Assembly (NCBI RefSeq): GCF_900129785.1
Contig: NZ_FSRC01000001.1
Span: forward strand, 2,728,001 to 2,792,000
DNA length: 64,000 nt
Reading direction: 5' to 3'
From: Algoriphagus halophilus
GTDB lineage: Bacteria; Bacteroidota; Bacteroidia; Cytophagales; Cyclobacteriaceae
In this document: in pieces, positions 1 through 9,740 of the stretch
Numbering within the stretch: position 1 is the first letter of the stretch
Layout of the letters: each line of letters begins with the position of its first letter
Notes under the pieces: model-generated
Told to the model about the DNA's origin: nothing
What the model saw: the letters and a program-made list of their open reading frames with translations, nothing else
Databases searched by the model: none
Made by a program: the position numbers and the translations under genes

Positions 1-2255
1 TCTTCCACTTCTTTGGTCAAGAGATCCTTATTCTGAAGGTATTTGATAAAATCCAAGTACTCACGAGCCTCTTTCTCCTGAGCATAAACTATTGCAATTT
101 TACCGGGCTGGTTCAAACGTTCTCTAGTACCTTTTACCAAAGCCTTATCAATGCGCTTTTTGATAATTTCATATCGAATGTTGTAGGCTCCCTCCACATC
201 AAATTTACGTTCATCCAACCTAAAACTGATCGAAATCGGAGTGCTATGAGCCAAAATCATTTGGGTCACATCCAATGGATGCTCCAATTCATTCTTTTGA
301 CGGGCAACCAAATGAACTGTTTCGATTAAGGTCTGTAATTGCCAAAGCCTTAGATTCTTTAAATACAATGGATCATACTTCTGGTCTTTGACCAAAGATT
401 GTCCGATGTAAATGTTATACTCTATGCCATCCGTTTTGAATTTTTCAAAATAATGAGGAAACATTTGCTGTACCTTGGCTTCTTCTTTTTCAAGATAGTT
501 ACCAATGACTTGATTTATTTTGGCAAGGCTTTGCTCGAAAGACTTCCTATTGGTACTTACCACTCCCAATTTAGGATCCAAAGCTTCAAAGTAAGTATTT
601 ACATCCCCTTCAAGATCTTCAAAATTATTCTTTAGGTAGTTAAATGCCGGCTCTAGGTCAAAATGAAAAAAGTCTGTGATTTTCACCTCTTCATCGCTGA
701 CCAACATGAAGTTAATTCTCTTTTCAAACTCCTCAATTTGATCTATTAATCGATCCAACAACGGAAGAAAATGAACTTCTTTCGCTTTCTGCAAGACCTT
801 TCTTGCTAAGGCCAGCTGCACCTGAAAATCATCATGAATGGCATTGTTCCTCTCCACAGAGGAATTTTTTACATCCACAGCCGCATATAATGGGTAGACA
901 TCATTAAAAACAATGGGTTTGATTTCTGGGTTTTGGCCTTCCTCTTCCTCTAATACATATTCCAATGCGATCTCGTCAAACTTCCACTCTACTACAGGAT
1001 GTATTGCGGTGAAATTTTTCCGTATGATACTTTTGATTTTTTGATCCAACACCTCAGCTTGCCTGTTAAGTGCCAAGGAAAGGGAGGGAGCTAAATAATC
1101 CAAAGTCACTAACATCAATGGATCAAAGGTCTGCTCCTGGAAAGCGCATACTTCCAAAACACCCACCAAATCTCCATTATGCCTCAAAGGGTACAAAATA
1201 ATTTCCTTGACCCCCATCTCATTCAACTTCACACCCAAAGGCAATTTTTCTCTTGCCACATCCAAATCATTCAAAAAAATCGGTTTTTCAACTGTTGACA
1301 ACAACTCCAATACGGCCTGGTAACTTTTTTCACAACCTTCTCCACACAGGTGTTTGATCAAATAACTATAAGCGAGCCTGCTTTCAGTCATCACCATCCT
1401 CCCATTGATGGTTTGCAAAACCGCCAGCCCTACTTTTATCCCTGGCTTTCCTAACAAGCTTTTCACGGAATCTTCTACAATTTCCATAAAAGACTCTGCA
1501 GTCACCTGTTCTTGATTCAAAACAGCTTCATTGAGAGTCGCCACACTTTGAGCGACGGTAAGGTCCTGAGCCTCCATTAGAATAAAGCCATGGAATTCAA
1601 ACATCTCCAATGGCAATAATTCCATCCATTTTTCTACGTCGTAATGATTGGGCTTATTGCTGGAACAAAATTCTGACTTTCGCTTGATTTCAGGAAGGGG
1701 AATCTTAGGAACTACCTTTACAAACTGAGAATTGATTTGGATTTGATAATGTCTGGTAAAGCCTTCAGAACTGGGAACCTTAAAGACCAGGGGGTAAATC
1801 TCATTGATTTTGATCCCATAAAGTTGGTCGAGGATCAATGCATAGACATGAAGCATTTTATGAAAAAAAATCCGCTCCTCATTGAGGTTATAAGGGATCT
1901 TTACCTCTCCTTCAGGAGTCAAAAATTCCTTTTTGAAGGCAGGAGTACAATAAATCGGGTTATAATCGAATGGCTTTGACAAGCCCAACACTCTATTTTC
2001 CTCCTGACCTGATAAGGGAAAAAGTGAACTTAAGATCAAACTAAAACCTAGCTTGTTTTTTTCTTTCAATACATCTTCTCTCTCGATGGGAAATTTGCTA
2101 AGATCAGGATAATCCTTCATTCGTTTCAAATAATCTTGATACAAACAAGTACTTGGGTTTTCCTGATCACTTAGCTTTTCCCACTGTTCAAAAAGCAGAT
2201 TAAAGTCTAAAAATGAATTAAACTTTAAATCGGAAAGCATTTTTTCACTTTTCAT
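1..2255 (-). CDS. GAF domain-containing protein, C-terminus beyond the window
   Basis: The reading frame is open from an ATG at 2255 down to base 1, giving about 751 residues without a stop, so the 3' end lies outside the window. I read it directly by translating the minus strand. The start reads MKSEKMLSDLKFNSFLDF, with a second possible ATG five codons later. There is no signal peptide or membrane segment, so it is probably cytosolic. A central stretch (about residues 270-380, motifs such as EKSYQAVLELL, FLNDLDVA and YPLRHNGDLVGVLEV) fits a GAF sensor fold; the rest is acidic, mostly helical and unrecognised. Large GAF proteins of this type occur in Cytophagales, but ligand and output are unknown. 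It is divergent from the pyrophosphatase gene, with an inverted repeat between them. Confidence 0.7.
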   Translation of the reverse strand, partial: MKSEKMLSDLKFNSFLDFNLLFEQWEKLSDQENPSTCLYQDYLKRMKDYPDLSKFPIEREDVLKEKNKLGFSLILSSLFPLSGQEENRVLGLSKPFDYNPIYCTPAFKKEFLTPEGEVKIPYNLNEERIFFHKMLHVYALILDQLYGIKINEIYPLVFKVPSSEGFTRHYQIQINSQFVKVVPKIPLPEIKRKSEFCSSNKPNHYDVEKWMELLPLEMFEFHGFILMEAQDLTVAQSVATLNEAVLNQEQVTAESFMEIVEDSVKSLLGKPGIKVGLAVLQTINGRMVMTESRLAYSYLIKHLCGEGCEKSYQAVLELLSTVEKPIFLNDLDVAREKLPLGVKLNEMGVKEIILYPLRHNGDLVGVLEVCAFQEQTFDPLMLVTLDYLAPSLSLALNRQAEVLDQKIKSIIRKNFTAIHPVVEWKFDEIALEYVLEEEEGQNPEIKPIVFNDVYPLYAAVDVKNSSVERNNAIHDDFQVQLALARKVLQKAKEVHFLPLLDRLIDQIEEFEKRINFMLVSDEEVKITDFFHFDLEPAFNYLKNNFEDLEGDVNTYFEALDPKLGVVSTNRKSFEQSLAKINQVIGNYLEKEEAKVQQMFPHYFEKFKTDGIEYNIYIGQSLVKDQKYDPLYLKNLRLWQLQTLIETVHLVARQKNELEHPLDVTQMILAHSTPISISFRLDERKFDVEGAYNIRYEIIKKRIDKALVKGTRERLNQPGKIAIVYAQEKEAREYLDFIKYLQNKDLLTKEVE

Positions 2256-2281
2256 ACTAAGTTCGATGTGTTATAGAAATT

Positions 2282-2304
2282 AACTTATTTTCAGCAAATA
2301 AGTT
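2282..2304. repeat. 9-bp inverted repeat in a divergent promoter region
   Basis: AACTTATTT, a 5-nt spacer, then AAATAAGTT. It is a perfect 9+5+9 inverted repeat, 27 nt upstream of the GAF-protein start on the minus strand and about 120 nt upstream of the pyrophosphatase promoter. There is no U-run, so it looks more like an operator than a terminator. This is inference. Confidence 0.45.
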
Positions 2305-2399
2305 CCATTAACGAGTCCAATCTTAATCTTCACTTGGTTTTATTGCTAAATCCTCAATAAAATAGGTTTTTCTTCTTATTATACAGTGATTTCTTTGGA

Positions 2400-2430
2400 G
2401 TTGTGGCCTTCAAGAGAAATTCTATATTTG
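2400..2430 (+). promoter_or_regulatory. Bacteroidota-type promoter for the membrane pyrophosphatase
   Basis: GTTG at 2400-2403, a 19-nt spacer and TATATTTG at 2423-2430 match the known Bacteroidota pattern TTG-N19-TAnnTTTG. Transcription should begin near 2436, giving an untranslated leader of about 40 nt before the ATG at 2475. That argues against translation starting from upstream in-frame codons near 2403. Confidence 0.6.
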
Positions 2431-2474
2431 CTCAGTTGATAATCAATAAATCCAATTTAGTATTACGAATTTGT

Positions 2475-4682
2475 ATGGAAAACGCGCTTATTTATTTGGT
2501 CCCAGCATTGGGAATTTTAGGCCTCATCGTAATGGCCATAAAATCTTCCTGGGTTACGAAACAAGAAACAGGAGATAAGACCATGGTAGAACTGGCAGGC
2601 TATATCGCCGATGGTGCCATGGCATTTCTTAGGGCAGAATGGAAGGTACTTGGTTACTTTGCAGTCATTGCCATGATTCTATTGGCATGGTCAGGAATGA
2701 TGGTCGAAACATCAAGCCCAGTCATTGCCATTTCATTTTTAATTGGTGCTTTTTTCTCGGCTTTTGCAGGATTTATCGGTATGCGTATCGCTACCAAAGC
2801 GAATGTACGAACTACTCAGGCTGCAAGAACAAGCCTGAAGCAAGCCCTCAAAGTGTCATTTACAGGGGGATCTGTCATGGGACTGGGAGTTGCAGGACTT
2901 GCCGTATTGGGGTTAGGTTCTCTGTTCATTTTCTTCTACCATTTATATGTACAGAGTGTAGGAGCTGGAGTAAATGACGTCGAGATGGAAAAAGCCTTGG
3001 AAGTATTGGCAGGCTTCTCTTTGGGTGCAGAATCCATCGCATTATTTGCAAGAGTAGGTGGCGGTATCTATACTAAAGCTGCTGACGTAGGAGCAGATTT
3101 GGTCGGAAAAGTCGAAGCAGGAATCCCTGAAGATGATGTGAGAAATCCGGCCACCATTGCAGACAATGTGGGAGACAATGTAGGAGATGTTGCAGGCATG
3201 GGAGCTGACCTTTTTGGATCCTATGTTGCGACGATCCTAGCCACCATGGTATTGGGACGGGAAATTGTCTCTGAGGATGCATTTGGCGGAATTGCCCCTA
3301 TTCTATTACCCATGATTCTTGCGGGATTGGGAATTGTGTTTTCTATCATCGGAATGGCATTCGTAACCATTAAAGATGAAAAAGGAGATGTTCAAAAAGC
3401 ATTGAACATGGGAAACTGGTCTTCTATCATCCTTACGGGCATTGCTTCCTTCTTTATTGTGCAATACATGCTGCCCGAAACCCTTTCAATCAGAGATTAT
3501 CCGTTTTCCAAGATGGACGTATTTTATGCCATCATTCTGGGATTGATCGTCGGAACCTTGATGAGTATTATTACAGAGTATTATACTGCGATGGGTAAAA
3601 GACCTGTCCTATCGATTATAAAGCAATCCGCTACAGGACATGCCACCAATATTATTGGCGGCTTATCTGTAGGAATGGAATCCACTGTATTACCTATTTT
3701 GGTATTAGCTGGAGGAATCTACGGAGCTTATGAATTTGCAGGACTGTACGGAGTGGCGATTGCAGCTGCAGGTATGATGGCGACTACGGCCATGCAGTTA
3801 GCGATTGATGCATTTGGCCCCATTGCAGACAATGCCGGAGGTATCGCGGAAATGAGCCAACTTCCGGAAGAGGTAAGAGGTAGAACAGATATTTTAGATG
3901 CAGTGGGGAACACCACAGCAGCGACCGGAAAGGGCTTTGCAATCGCTTCAGCGGCATTAACTTCTCTGGCATTATTTGCAGCATTTGTTGGAATCGCAGG
4001 AATTGATGCCATTGACATCTACAAAGCGGATGTATTAGCAGGGCTTTTTGTAGGAGGAATGATCCCATTTATTTTCTCCTCTCTTGCCATTGCGGCAGTA
4101 GGTAGAGCTGCCATGGACATGGTGAATGAAGTTCGAAGACAGTTTCGGGAAATCCCAGGAATCATGGAGTATAAAGCAAAGCCTGAATATGACAAATGTG
4201 TTGAAATCTCCACCAAAGCTTCCATTCGGGAAATGATTGCTCCTGGAGCAATCGCATTGATCACTCCGATTATCGTAGGTTTTATTTTCGGACCAGAGGT
4301 GTTGGGAGGTTTGCTTGCAGGCGTGACCGTTTCTGGAGTTTTGATGGGCATGTTTCAATCCAATGCAGGTGGTGCATGGGATAATGCCAAAAAATCCTTT
4401 GAAAAAGGTGTGGAAATAGATGGGGAAATGTATTACAAGAAATCAGAACCGCACAAAGCTTCTGTTACAGGTGATACGGTTGGAGATCCATTTAAAGACA
4501 CCTCTGGACCTTCCATGAACATCTTGATCAAATTGATGTCCATCGTGGCATTGGTCATTGCTCCTCACATAAGTCATGTTTCTCATGGTTCAGAAATGGC
4601 TGAACGAGTTGAGGTAAAAAAAGAAATCAAATATGAGGATGGAAAGAAGATCGTAACGGAAACAAAAAAAGTAATTCATTAA
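2475..4682 (+). CDS. hppA: Membrane-bound K+-dependent-type pyrophosphatase, ion-pumping
   Basis: This 735-residue polytopic inner-membrane enzyme hydrolyses pyrophosphate and pumps H+ (or Na+) outward; the length is normal for the family. The family's acidic signature is intact: [13 protein letters not shown], then [20 protein letters not shown] and ADLFGSY. Later come a second set of acidic residues ([16 protein letters not shown]) and [13 protein letters not shown]. Alanine in GNTTAA, where K+-independent enzymes carry lysine (GNTTKA), points to the K+-dependent class. About 16 transmembrane helices are expected. H+ versus Na+ specificity cannot be settled by eye. The open frame extends upstream to 2403, but the promoter at 2400-2430 and the usual N-terminus ([14 protein letters not shown]) support the ATG at 2475. 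An unusual charged tail, rich in Lys and Glu, follows the last helix. Confidence 0.95.
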   Translation: MENALIYLVPALGILGLIVMAIKSSWVTKQETGDKTMVELAGYIADGAMAFLRAEWKVLGYFAVIAMILLAWSGMMVETSSPVIAISFLIGAFFSAFAGFIGMRIATKANVRTTQAARTSLKQALKVSFTGGSVMGLGVAGLAVLGLGSLFIFFYHLYVQSVGAGVNDVEMEKALEVLAGFSLGAESIALFARVGGGIYTKAADVGADLVGKVEAGIPEDDVRNPATIADNVGDNVGDVAGMGADLFGSYVATILATMVLGREIVSEDAFGGIAPILLPMILAGLGIVFSIIGMAFVTIKDEKGDVQKALNMGNWSSIILTGIASFFIVQYMLPETLSIRDYPFSKMDVFYAIILGLIVGTLMSIITEYYTAMGKRPVLSIIKQSATGHATNIIGGLSVGMESTVLPILVLAGGIYGAYEFAGLYGVAIAAAGMMATTAMQLAIDAFGPIADNAGGIAEMSQLPEEVRGRTDILDAVGNTTAATGKGFAIASAALTSLALFAAFVGIAGIDAIDIYKADVLAGLFVGGMIPFIFSSLAIAAVGRAAMDMVNEVRRQFREIPGIMEYKAKPEYDKCVEISTKASIREMIAPGAIALITPIIVGFIFGPEVLGGLLAGVTVSGVLMGMFQSNAGGAWDNAKKSFEKGVEIDGEMYYKKSEPHKASVTGDTVGDPFKDTSGPSMNILIKLMSIVALVIAPHISHVSHGSEMAERVEVKKEIKYEDGKKIVTETKKVIH

Positions 4683-4702
4683 AACCACCAACCTTTCATG
4701 TA

Positions 4703-4732
4703 AAGCCACTTCAATTAGAAGTGGCTTTTTTT
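4703..4732 (+). terminator. Rho-independent terminator after hppA
   Basis: AAGCCACTTC, loop AATTA, GAAGTGGCTT, then a T run. It is a 10-bp perfect stem 20 nt after the hppA stop. Confidence 0.85.
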
Positions 4733-5140
4733 GGACTAAAAAGACTGAACCATCTATTTGATGCAGTTATTCAAAATATATTACTGCATAAAATGGCAAA
4801 AGCAAATATTATTCGAATAACACCCATTTATTATTTTTTTCATAAAAATTACCTCTCATTTTTTGATTTTTGACACCTATAATCGTTAAATTAAAGAATT
4901 ATCTTTATTGAGAGGTTCCAAAAATGTGCACTTTCAGTACAAAATAGAATTTTGATCGTATTTCTTGATTTTTACAGAAAAATACAAAACACATTGATTA
5001 TCAGTATTTTATTTAAAAAGTAGATTTTTAAGCAAGATTTCTTGCAATCAGCACTCATTAAAAACAGTAAAAAACGGCAACACTTTTAAAATCAGCACGA
5101 TGAATACAAACTTTATTATTAATCCTAAACCAAAAAACAA
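4733..5140. other. AT-rich intergenic region upstream of SusC 1
   Basis: About 410 nt without a credible gene. It holds a 12-bp perfect palindrome TTATTCGAATAA at 4809-4820 and probably the promoter and leader of the SusCD operon. TAGATTTT at 5021-5028 is one mismatch from the -7 consensus, but its nearest TTG (4994-4996) lies 24 nt away, which is too far, so I do not call a promoter. Confidence 0.4.
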
Positions 5141-8100
5141 ATGAAGAAAAGCTACTCGATGACTTTGCTTTTCCTTTTTGGCTTTTTGATCAGCATATCC
5201 ACCTATGCGCAACAAACGGTCCGAGGAAAAGTAACCGCCCAAGAAGATGGGCAAGCACTCCCTGGTGTCAGTATAGTGATCCAAGGGACTACCACTGGTA
5301 CCGTCACAAATATTGACGGTGAATATTCTATCAATGTACCCAACAGTGAATCTGTATTGGTCTTTTCATTTATTGGGTTTGAAACACAAAACGTAACGGT
5401 TGGTGCAAGCACTCAATTAGATGTGAGCTTGGCTACCTCAACTTCTGACTTAGATGAATTCATTGTGACAGCCTTCGGTATTTCCCAAGAGAAAAAAGCC
5501 TTGGGTTACTCGGCTCAGAGTATCGATTCTGAAGCGATCACCACTACCAGACAACCAAATGTGGTCAATGCGCTTCAAGGCCAAGTGGCAGGTGTTCAAG
5601 TCACCAACTCCGGAGGCGCACCTGGCCAGTCTGCAAGAATCATTATCAGGGGGATCAACTCCTTAGACCCCAGCGCAGACAACCAACCCCTATTCGTAGT
5701 TGATGGGGTTCCTGTTGATAATTCTACTGTAGAATCAACAGGTACACCTAGAGGAATGACGAATAGAATTGCGGACATCAATCCAAATGATATTGAGACA
5801 ATGTCTGTCTTAAAAGGTGCGGCAGCGACCGCGCTATATGGTGTTCGTGCTGCCAATGGTGCCGTGATCATCACCACCAAAAAAGGGAAATCCGGTCAAA
5901 TGCAAGTAAACATTTCCAGCTCCTTTGGTGTGGATGAATTGGTTAAAAAGCCCAGACTTCAAGATCAATATGGTCAAGGATTTAGTGGAGAAAGAAATGA
6001 CTCCAGTTTCTGGCCTTCCTGGGGAGCTAATATCGCCGAGGAGAATGACCCTACCTATGTCTATCAAGACAACTGGACGAATGCATTCAATACAGGTAAA
6101 ACTTTTGACAACAGTATCAATATTTCCGGAGGTAATGACAAAGCCACTTTCTACGGTTCTTTTGGTCGCTTAAATCAAGAAGGTATCATTCCATTTTCCA
6201 CTTGGGAAAGAACCACTGCCAAACTATCCGGTACGGTGAAAGCCAGTGAAAAATTCAATTTCTCAGGTTCTTTCAATTACTCCAACTCAGGAGGTAACAG
6301 AGTTCCTCATGACAGATTCCTGGAACGTATGATGTATTGGTCAGAAACTACAGACGTAACGGACTACATCAACGAAGACGGGACCATGAAAACTTATGGG
6401 AATACCAACCCCATTTATGATGCTCGATTTGCCACTTACGAGGACAATGTCAACCGTTTGATCGGGAACCTAAATTTAAATTATAGCCCTACTGATTGGC
6501 TCATGTTCTCTTACCGGTTAGGAACCGACTTCTACAGTGATAGCAGAACTGAAATCACTCCCGGTCCGATGGGAATTGACGGAGAACAACCTTTGAGCTC
6601 TCAAGGCTCCATGGAAGAAACCAGAATCAACAGCAGAGATTTAAACTCCAACTTCTACATCACTTTGAAGAAGCAATGGAACGAAGATTGGAATACACAA
6701 TTGAGGCTAGGGAATGATGTATTTGAAAGAAAATACGATCGTGTTTCAGCTTCTGGATCCAACTTCGTAATTCCTGGTTTTTATAACCTGAGCAATACCA
6801 GCCAGATTTTTGCAAGTCAAGGCAAAAGCATCCGAAGACTCGTGGGTTTTTATGGAGACTTAATGGTGGATTACAAAAATTTCTTGTTCCTGAATATTAC
6901 AGGAAGAAATGACATCTCCTCCACCCTTCCTAAAGACAACAATTCCTTCTTTTACCCTTCGGTCAATCTAGGATATGTATTTAGCGAAAGCTTTGATCTT
7001 CCATCCTGGTTCACTTTCGGGAAATTAAGAGGTTCTTGGGCGCAGGTAGGTAAGGACACCAACCCACATATTTTGGGCGCTACCTTTGTTTCTCCTTCCA
7101 TATTCCCATTGAATGGTCAAGTTGGCTTCTCTAAAAACTCCGTATTTGGAGATCCTAATTTGAAGCCAGAAAGAACTACTTCCATTGAATTTGGTACGCA
7201 GCTCGCTTTCTTCAATAATCGATTGAATTTTGACATGACGTATTACAAATCCAATGCAGCAGATCAGATTATCCCTGTTCCAATTTCGGATGCTACTGGA
7301 TTCTCCTCTTACATCACCAATGCGGGTGAAATTGAAAACAGGGGATTCGAATTTGTCATTGGAGGAACTCCTGTAGAAAGAGGAGATTTCCGTTGGGATG
7401 TAACCGCCAACCTAACTACCAACAAAAACGAAGTGAAATCCATTCGAGAAGGAATTGATCAAATCGTGGTAGGAAGTCAATTTGGTTATGCAGGTAGTAC
7501 TGTTACCATGATCCTAAAAGAAGGTCAAGCCTACGGAAATATCTACGGAGCATCTTATGTTCGTCCCGATGCGGATCCGGATTCAGAAGTATTGGACAGA
7601 AGTTTGCCAGTATTAATTGGGTCCAATGGATTCCCGGTTAGAACAGGAAGCCAGCTGATTTTAGGTAATGCGGTTCCTAAATTTTTTGGAGGGTTGAGAA
7701 ACCAGTTCACCTATAAAGGTTTAGAACTTTCCTTTCTAATAGACTTCAGAACAGGTTTAGAACAATATGATCAGTTTGGAAACTTCTTATCGGCTTTCGG
7801 AAAGCAGGAAGATTCTGAAAGAAGAAATGACATCGTCGTTTTCCCAGGAGTGTTGGAAGATGGTTCCCAGAACACCAAAGAAGTTTGGCTGGGCCAAGGG
7901 GAAGGGCCTGATGGAGTGAACTATGGAGCAGGCTATTGGAGAAACTATTACAGAGGATCTTCTGAGAATTTTGTCAACGACGCTAGTTTTATCAAACTAA
8001 GAAACATCACGTTGGCTTACAGTTTACAGCCTCAAGTCTTGGAAAAAACTCCATTCAGATCTCTTAGAGTTTCCTTAGCAGCTAATAACATCATCCTTTC

Positions 8101-8227
8101 CACTCCTTGGGATGGTTTTGATCCGGAATCCTTCTCCTCAGGAGCAGGAGGCAATGCAATCGGATTCACCGGATTAGGTTTTCCAGGTGTACAGAGCTAT
8201 TACTTCACTTTGAATTTAGGACTCTAA
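5141..8227 (+). CDS. SusC/RagA-family TonB-dependent outer-membrane transporter 1
   Basis: A 1028-residue TonB-dependent outer-membrane receptor that would import a glycan or peptide ligand captured by its SusD partner. Residues 1-23 are a signal peptide ending at STYA-QQ. Residues 25-105 form the carboxypeptidase-regulatory-like beta domain typical of SusC (KVTAQEDGQALPGVSIV, TNIDGEYSINVP). Residues from about 110 to 230 are the plug (ALQGQVAGVQV, IIIRGINSL, LFVVDGVPVDN, LKGAAATALYGVRAANG). The remainder is a 22-strand barrel ending in the aromatic-rich YYFTLNLGL. Length is normal. SusD follows after 19 nt, so the two form an operon. No glycoside hydrolase, sulfatase or regulator is adjacent, so the substrate cannot be predicted. 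The start is the ATG directly before the signal peptide. Confidence 0.95.
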   Translation: MKKSYSMTLLFLFGFLISISTYAQQTVRGKVTAQEDGQALPGVSIVIQGTTTGTVTNIDGEYSINVPNSESVLVFSFIGFETQNVTVGASTQLDVSLATSTSDLDEFIVTAFGISQEKKALGYSAQSIDSEAITTTRQPNVVNALQGQVAGVQVTNSGGAPGQSARIIIRGINSLDPSADNQPLFVVDGVPVDNSTVESTGTPRGMTNRIADINPNDIETMSVLKGAAATALYGVRAANGAVIITTKKGKSGQMQVNISSSFGVDELVKKPRLQDQYGQGFSGERNDSSFWPSWGANIAEENDPTYVYQDNWTNAFNTGKTFDNSINISGGNDKATFYGSFGRLNQEGIIPFSTWERTTAKLSGTVKASEKFNFSGSFNYSNSGGNRVPHDRFLERMMYWSETTDVTDYINEDGTMKTYGNTNPIYDARFATYEDNVNRLIGNLNLNYSPTDWLMFSYRLGTDFYSDSRTEITPGPMGIDGEQPLSSQGSMEETRINSRDLNSNFYITLKKQWNEDWNTQLRLGNDVFERKYDRVSASGSNFVIPGFYNLSNTSQIFASQGKSIRRLVGFYGDLMVDYKNFLFLNITGRNDISSTLPKDNNSFFYPSVNLGYVFSESFDLPSWFTFGKLRGSWAQVGKDTNPHILGATFVSPSIFPLNGQVGFSKNSVFGDPNLKPERTTSIEFGTQLAFFNNRLNFDMTYYKSNAADQIIPVPISDATGFSSYITNAGEIENRGFEFVIGGTPVERGDFRWDVTANLTTNKNEVKSIREGIDQIVVGSQFGYAGSTVTMILKEGQAYGNIYGASYVRPDADPDSEVLDRSLPVLIGSNGFPVRTGSQLILGNAVPKFFGGLRNQFTYKGLELSFLIDFRTGLEQYDQFGNFLSAFGKQEDSERRNDIVVFPGVLEDGSQNTKEVWLGQGEGPDGVNYGAGYWRNYYRGSSENFVNDASFIKLRNITLAYSLQPQVLEKTPFRSLRVSLAANNIILSTPWDGFDPESFSSGAGGNAIGFTGLGFPGVQSYYFTLNLGL

Positions 8228-8246
8228 CCACTAAACCAACAGAAAG

Positions 8247-9659
8247 ATGAAATTTAAGAATAAACTAAAAACGATAGTGGGAGCATCCTTGATTCTAACA
8301 GCTTCAGCTTGTGAATCCTATCTGGATGTCAATGAAAACCCCAACAATCCGCAAGACGCGCCGATCTCTGGTCTGATGACCAACATCACTTATGAGACAA
8401 GTCTTAATGTATACCGGGAAGGTAGCGCAGTCAGCAATTATGTACAGTACTTAGCATCTCCTAACCCAAGCAGCGGTTCAGATACCATGGAACCCCTTAA
8501 CTTCAGCAGTCTCTGGTTTAGCCTTTACAATGTAATGACTGACCTGAACGAAATGAATTTAAAGGCAGAAGAAAGTGGAGCAGCCCATTACTTGGGAGCT
8601 GGTCAAATCCTAATGGCTTTAAATCTAGGAATGACGGTGGACTTCTTTGGAGATGTACCTTTCTCTGAAAGCTTCAACTTCACGACGGTAACGCCTGCCT
8701 ATGACAACGATGAAATGCTTTATGGAGAGGTTCTCAGTTTACTAGACCAGGGTATCGCCAACTTAAACCTGGAATCTACCTCCTCCATTGGAGCGGATGA
8801 TTTTATTTATGGCGGGGATATTGACGCTTGGAAAAAGCTAGCATATAGCTTGAAGGCTAGATATTTACTTCATACCAAAGGGACTTCTACTTACAATGCT
8901 TCAGAAGTATTGACAGCGGCAGCCAATGGATTTTCAAGTAATGCCGATGATGCTACTGTTACCTTTTTTGAGCAGCGATTCAATCCTTGGGCTTCGGTTG
9001 CCATCAATAATGCCAACCTTTTATTGGGAGGGTGGATTTCTGAGCAATTTATTGAAGCACTGGATGGAACTTCCTACCCTACGGTTGACCCAAGATTAAA
9101 ATTAATGGTAGGAACGACTGATGAAGGTGAATTTATTGGTACTGTGAATGGAGCAGGTCGTGGTGATGCTCCTGAACAAGGCGCAAGATCCACTTTGATT
9201 GAAGGTCAGTTTTATACTTCCACTCAAGCACCACTATTGATTGCAACTTATGCTGAATTAAAATTCATTGAAGCGGAAGCAGCATTCGAATCTGATAAAG
9301 CAACAGCCTATGAAGCTTATTTGGAAGGAATCAACGCCCACATGGATATGTTGAGTGTAGATCAGGATGAAAAGGCAGCCTATTTGGCGGACCCAAGTGT
9401 AAGTATGGGAGCAGATGCATTGACTTTGGATGATATTTTCAAAGAAAAATATGTGGCGTTATTCCTGCATCCTGAAACCTGGAACGATGCCAGAAGATTT
9501 GACTATGGATACAAAAACATGACCACTCCAGAAAACTTAAACCCTGATTTAGGAGGTGAGTTTATCAGAAGATTGGCCTATCCTGATAGTGAAGTAAGTA
9601 GAAATGGAAACAACGTTCCTTCTGTTTCTTTACTGGACAGAATCTGGTGGGACCAGTAA
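8247..9659 (+). CDS. SusD-like outer-membrane lipoprotein (SusD-like_2 type)
   Basis: A 470-residue surface lipoprotein that should cap the SusC transporter encoded 19 nt upstream and bind its ligand. The signal sequence ends in a lipobox TASAC with the lipidated cysteine at residue 22. After it comes the conserved ESYLDVNENPNNP, which marks the SusD-like_2 branch rather than classical RagB/SusD. Internal motifs (LGAGQILMALNLGMTVDFFGD, YAELKFIEAEAAF) fit the TPR-type helical fold of the family. The C-terminus (NNVPSVSLLDRIWWDQ) is also typical. Many members of this branch sit in protein or peptide uptake loci rather than glycan loci, but the substrate here is unknown. The operon ends at the hairpin at 9680. 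Confidence 0.92.
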   Translation: MKFKNKLKTIVGASLILTASACESYLDVNENPNNPQDAPISGLMTNITYETSLNVYREGSAVSNYVQYLASPNPSSGSDTMEPLNFSSLWFSLYNVMTDLNEMNLKAEESGAAHYLGAGQILMALNLGMTVDFFGDVPFSESFNFTTVTPAYDNDEMLYGEVLSLLDQGIANLNLESTSSIGADDFIYGGDIDAWKKLAYSLKARYLLHTKGTSTYNASEVLTAAANGFSSNADDATVTFFEQRFNPWASVAINNANLLLGGWISEQFIEALDGTSYPTVDPRLKLMVGTTDEGEFIGTVNGAGRGDAPEQGARSTLIEGQFYTSTQAPLLIATYAELKFIEAEAAFESDKATAYEAYLEGINAHMDMLSVDQDEKAAYLADPSVSMGADALTLDDIFKEKYVALFLHPETWNDARRFDYGYKNMTTPENLNPDLGGEFIRRLAYPDSEVSRNGNNVPSVSLLDRIWWDQ

Positions 9660-9679
9660 TCCTTTAATTATAAACCTAA

Positions 9680-9711
9680 GTCTCCTATCCATTCGATAGG
9701 AGACTTTTTTT
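9680..9711 (+). terminator. Rho-independent terminator after SusCD pair 1
   Basis: GTCTCCTATC, loop CATTC, GATAGGAGAC, then seven T. Perfect 10-bp stem about 20 nt after the SusD stop. Confidence 0.9.
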
Positions 9712-9740
9712 ATTTATCTTTTGATAGAAATCCCCAACCT

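Noticed and set aside
399..635. Short plus-strand open frame inside the GAF-protein gene
   Set aside because: Shadow of the minus-strand gene; rich in Phe and Ile with no family features.
1737..1979. Open frame on the plus strand of 80 residues
   Set aside because: It is antisense to the GAF-protein reading frame, which is open throughout and reads as protein.
2403..2474. Upstream extension of hppA
   Set aside because: A consensus promoter occupies 2400-2430, and the extra residues do not match the family N-terminus.
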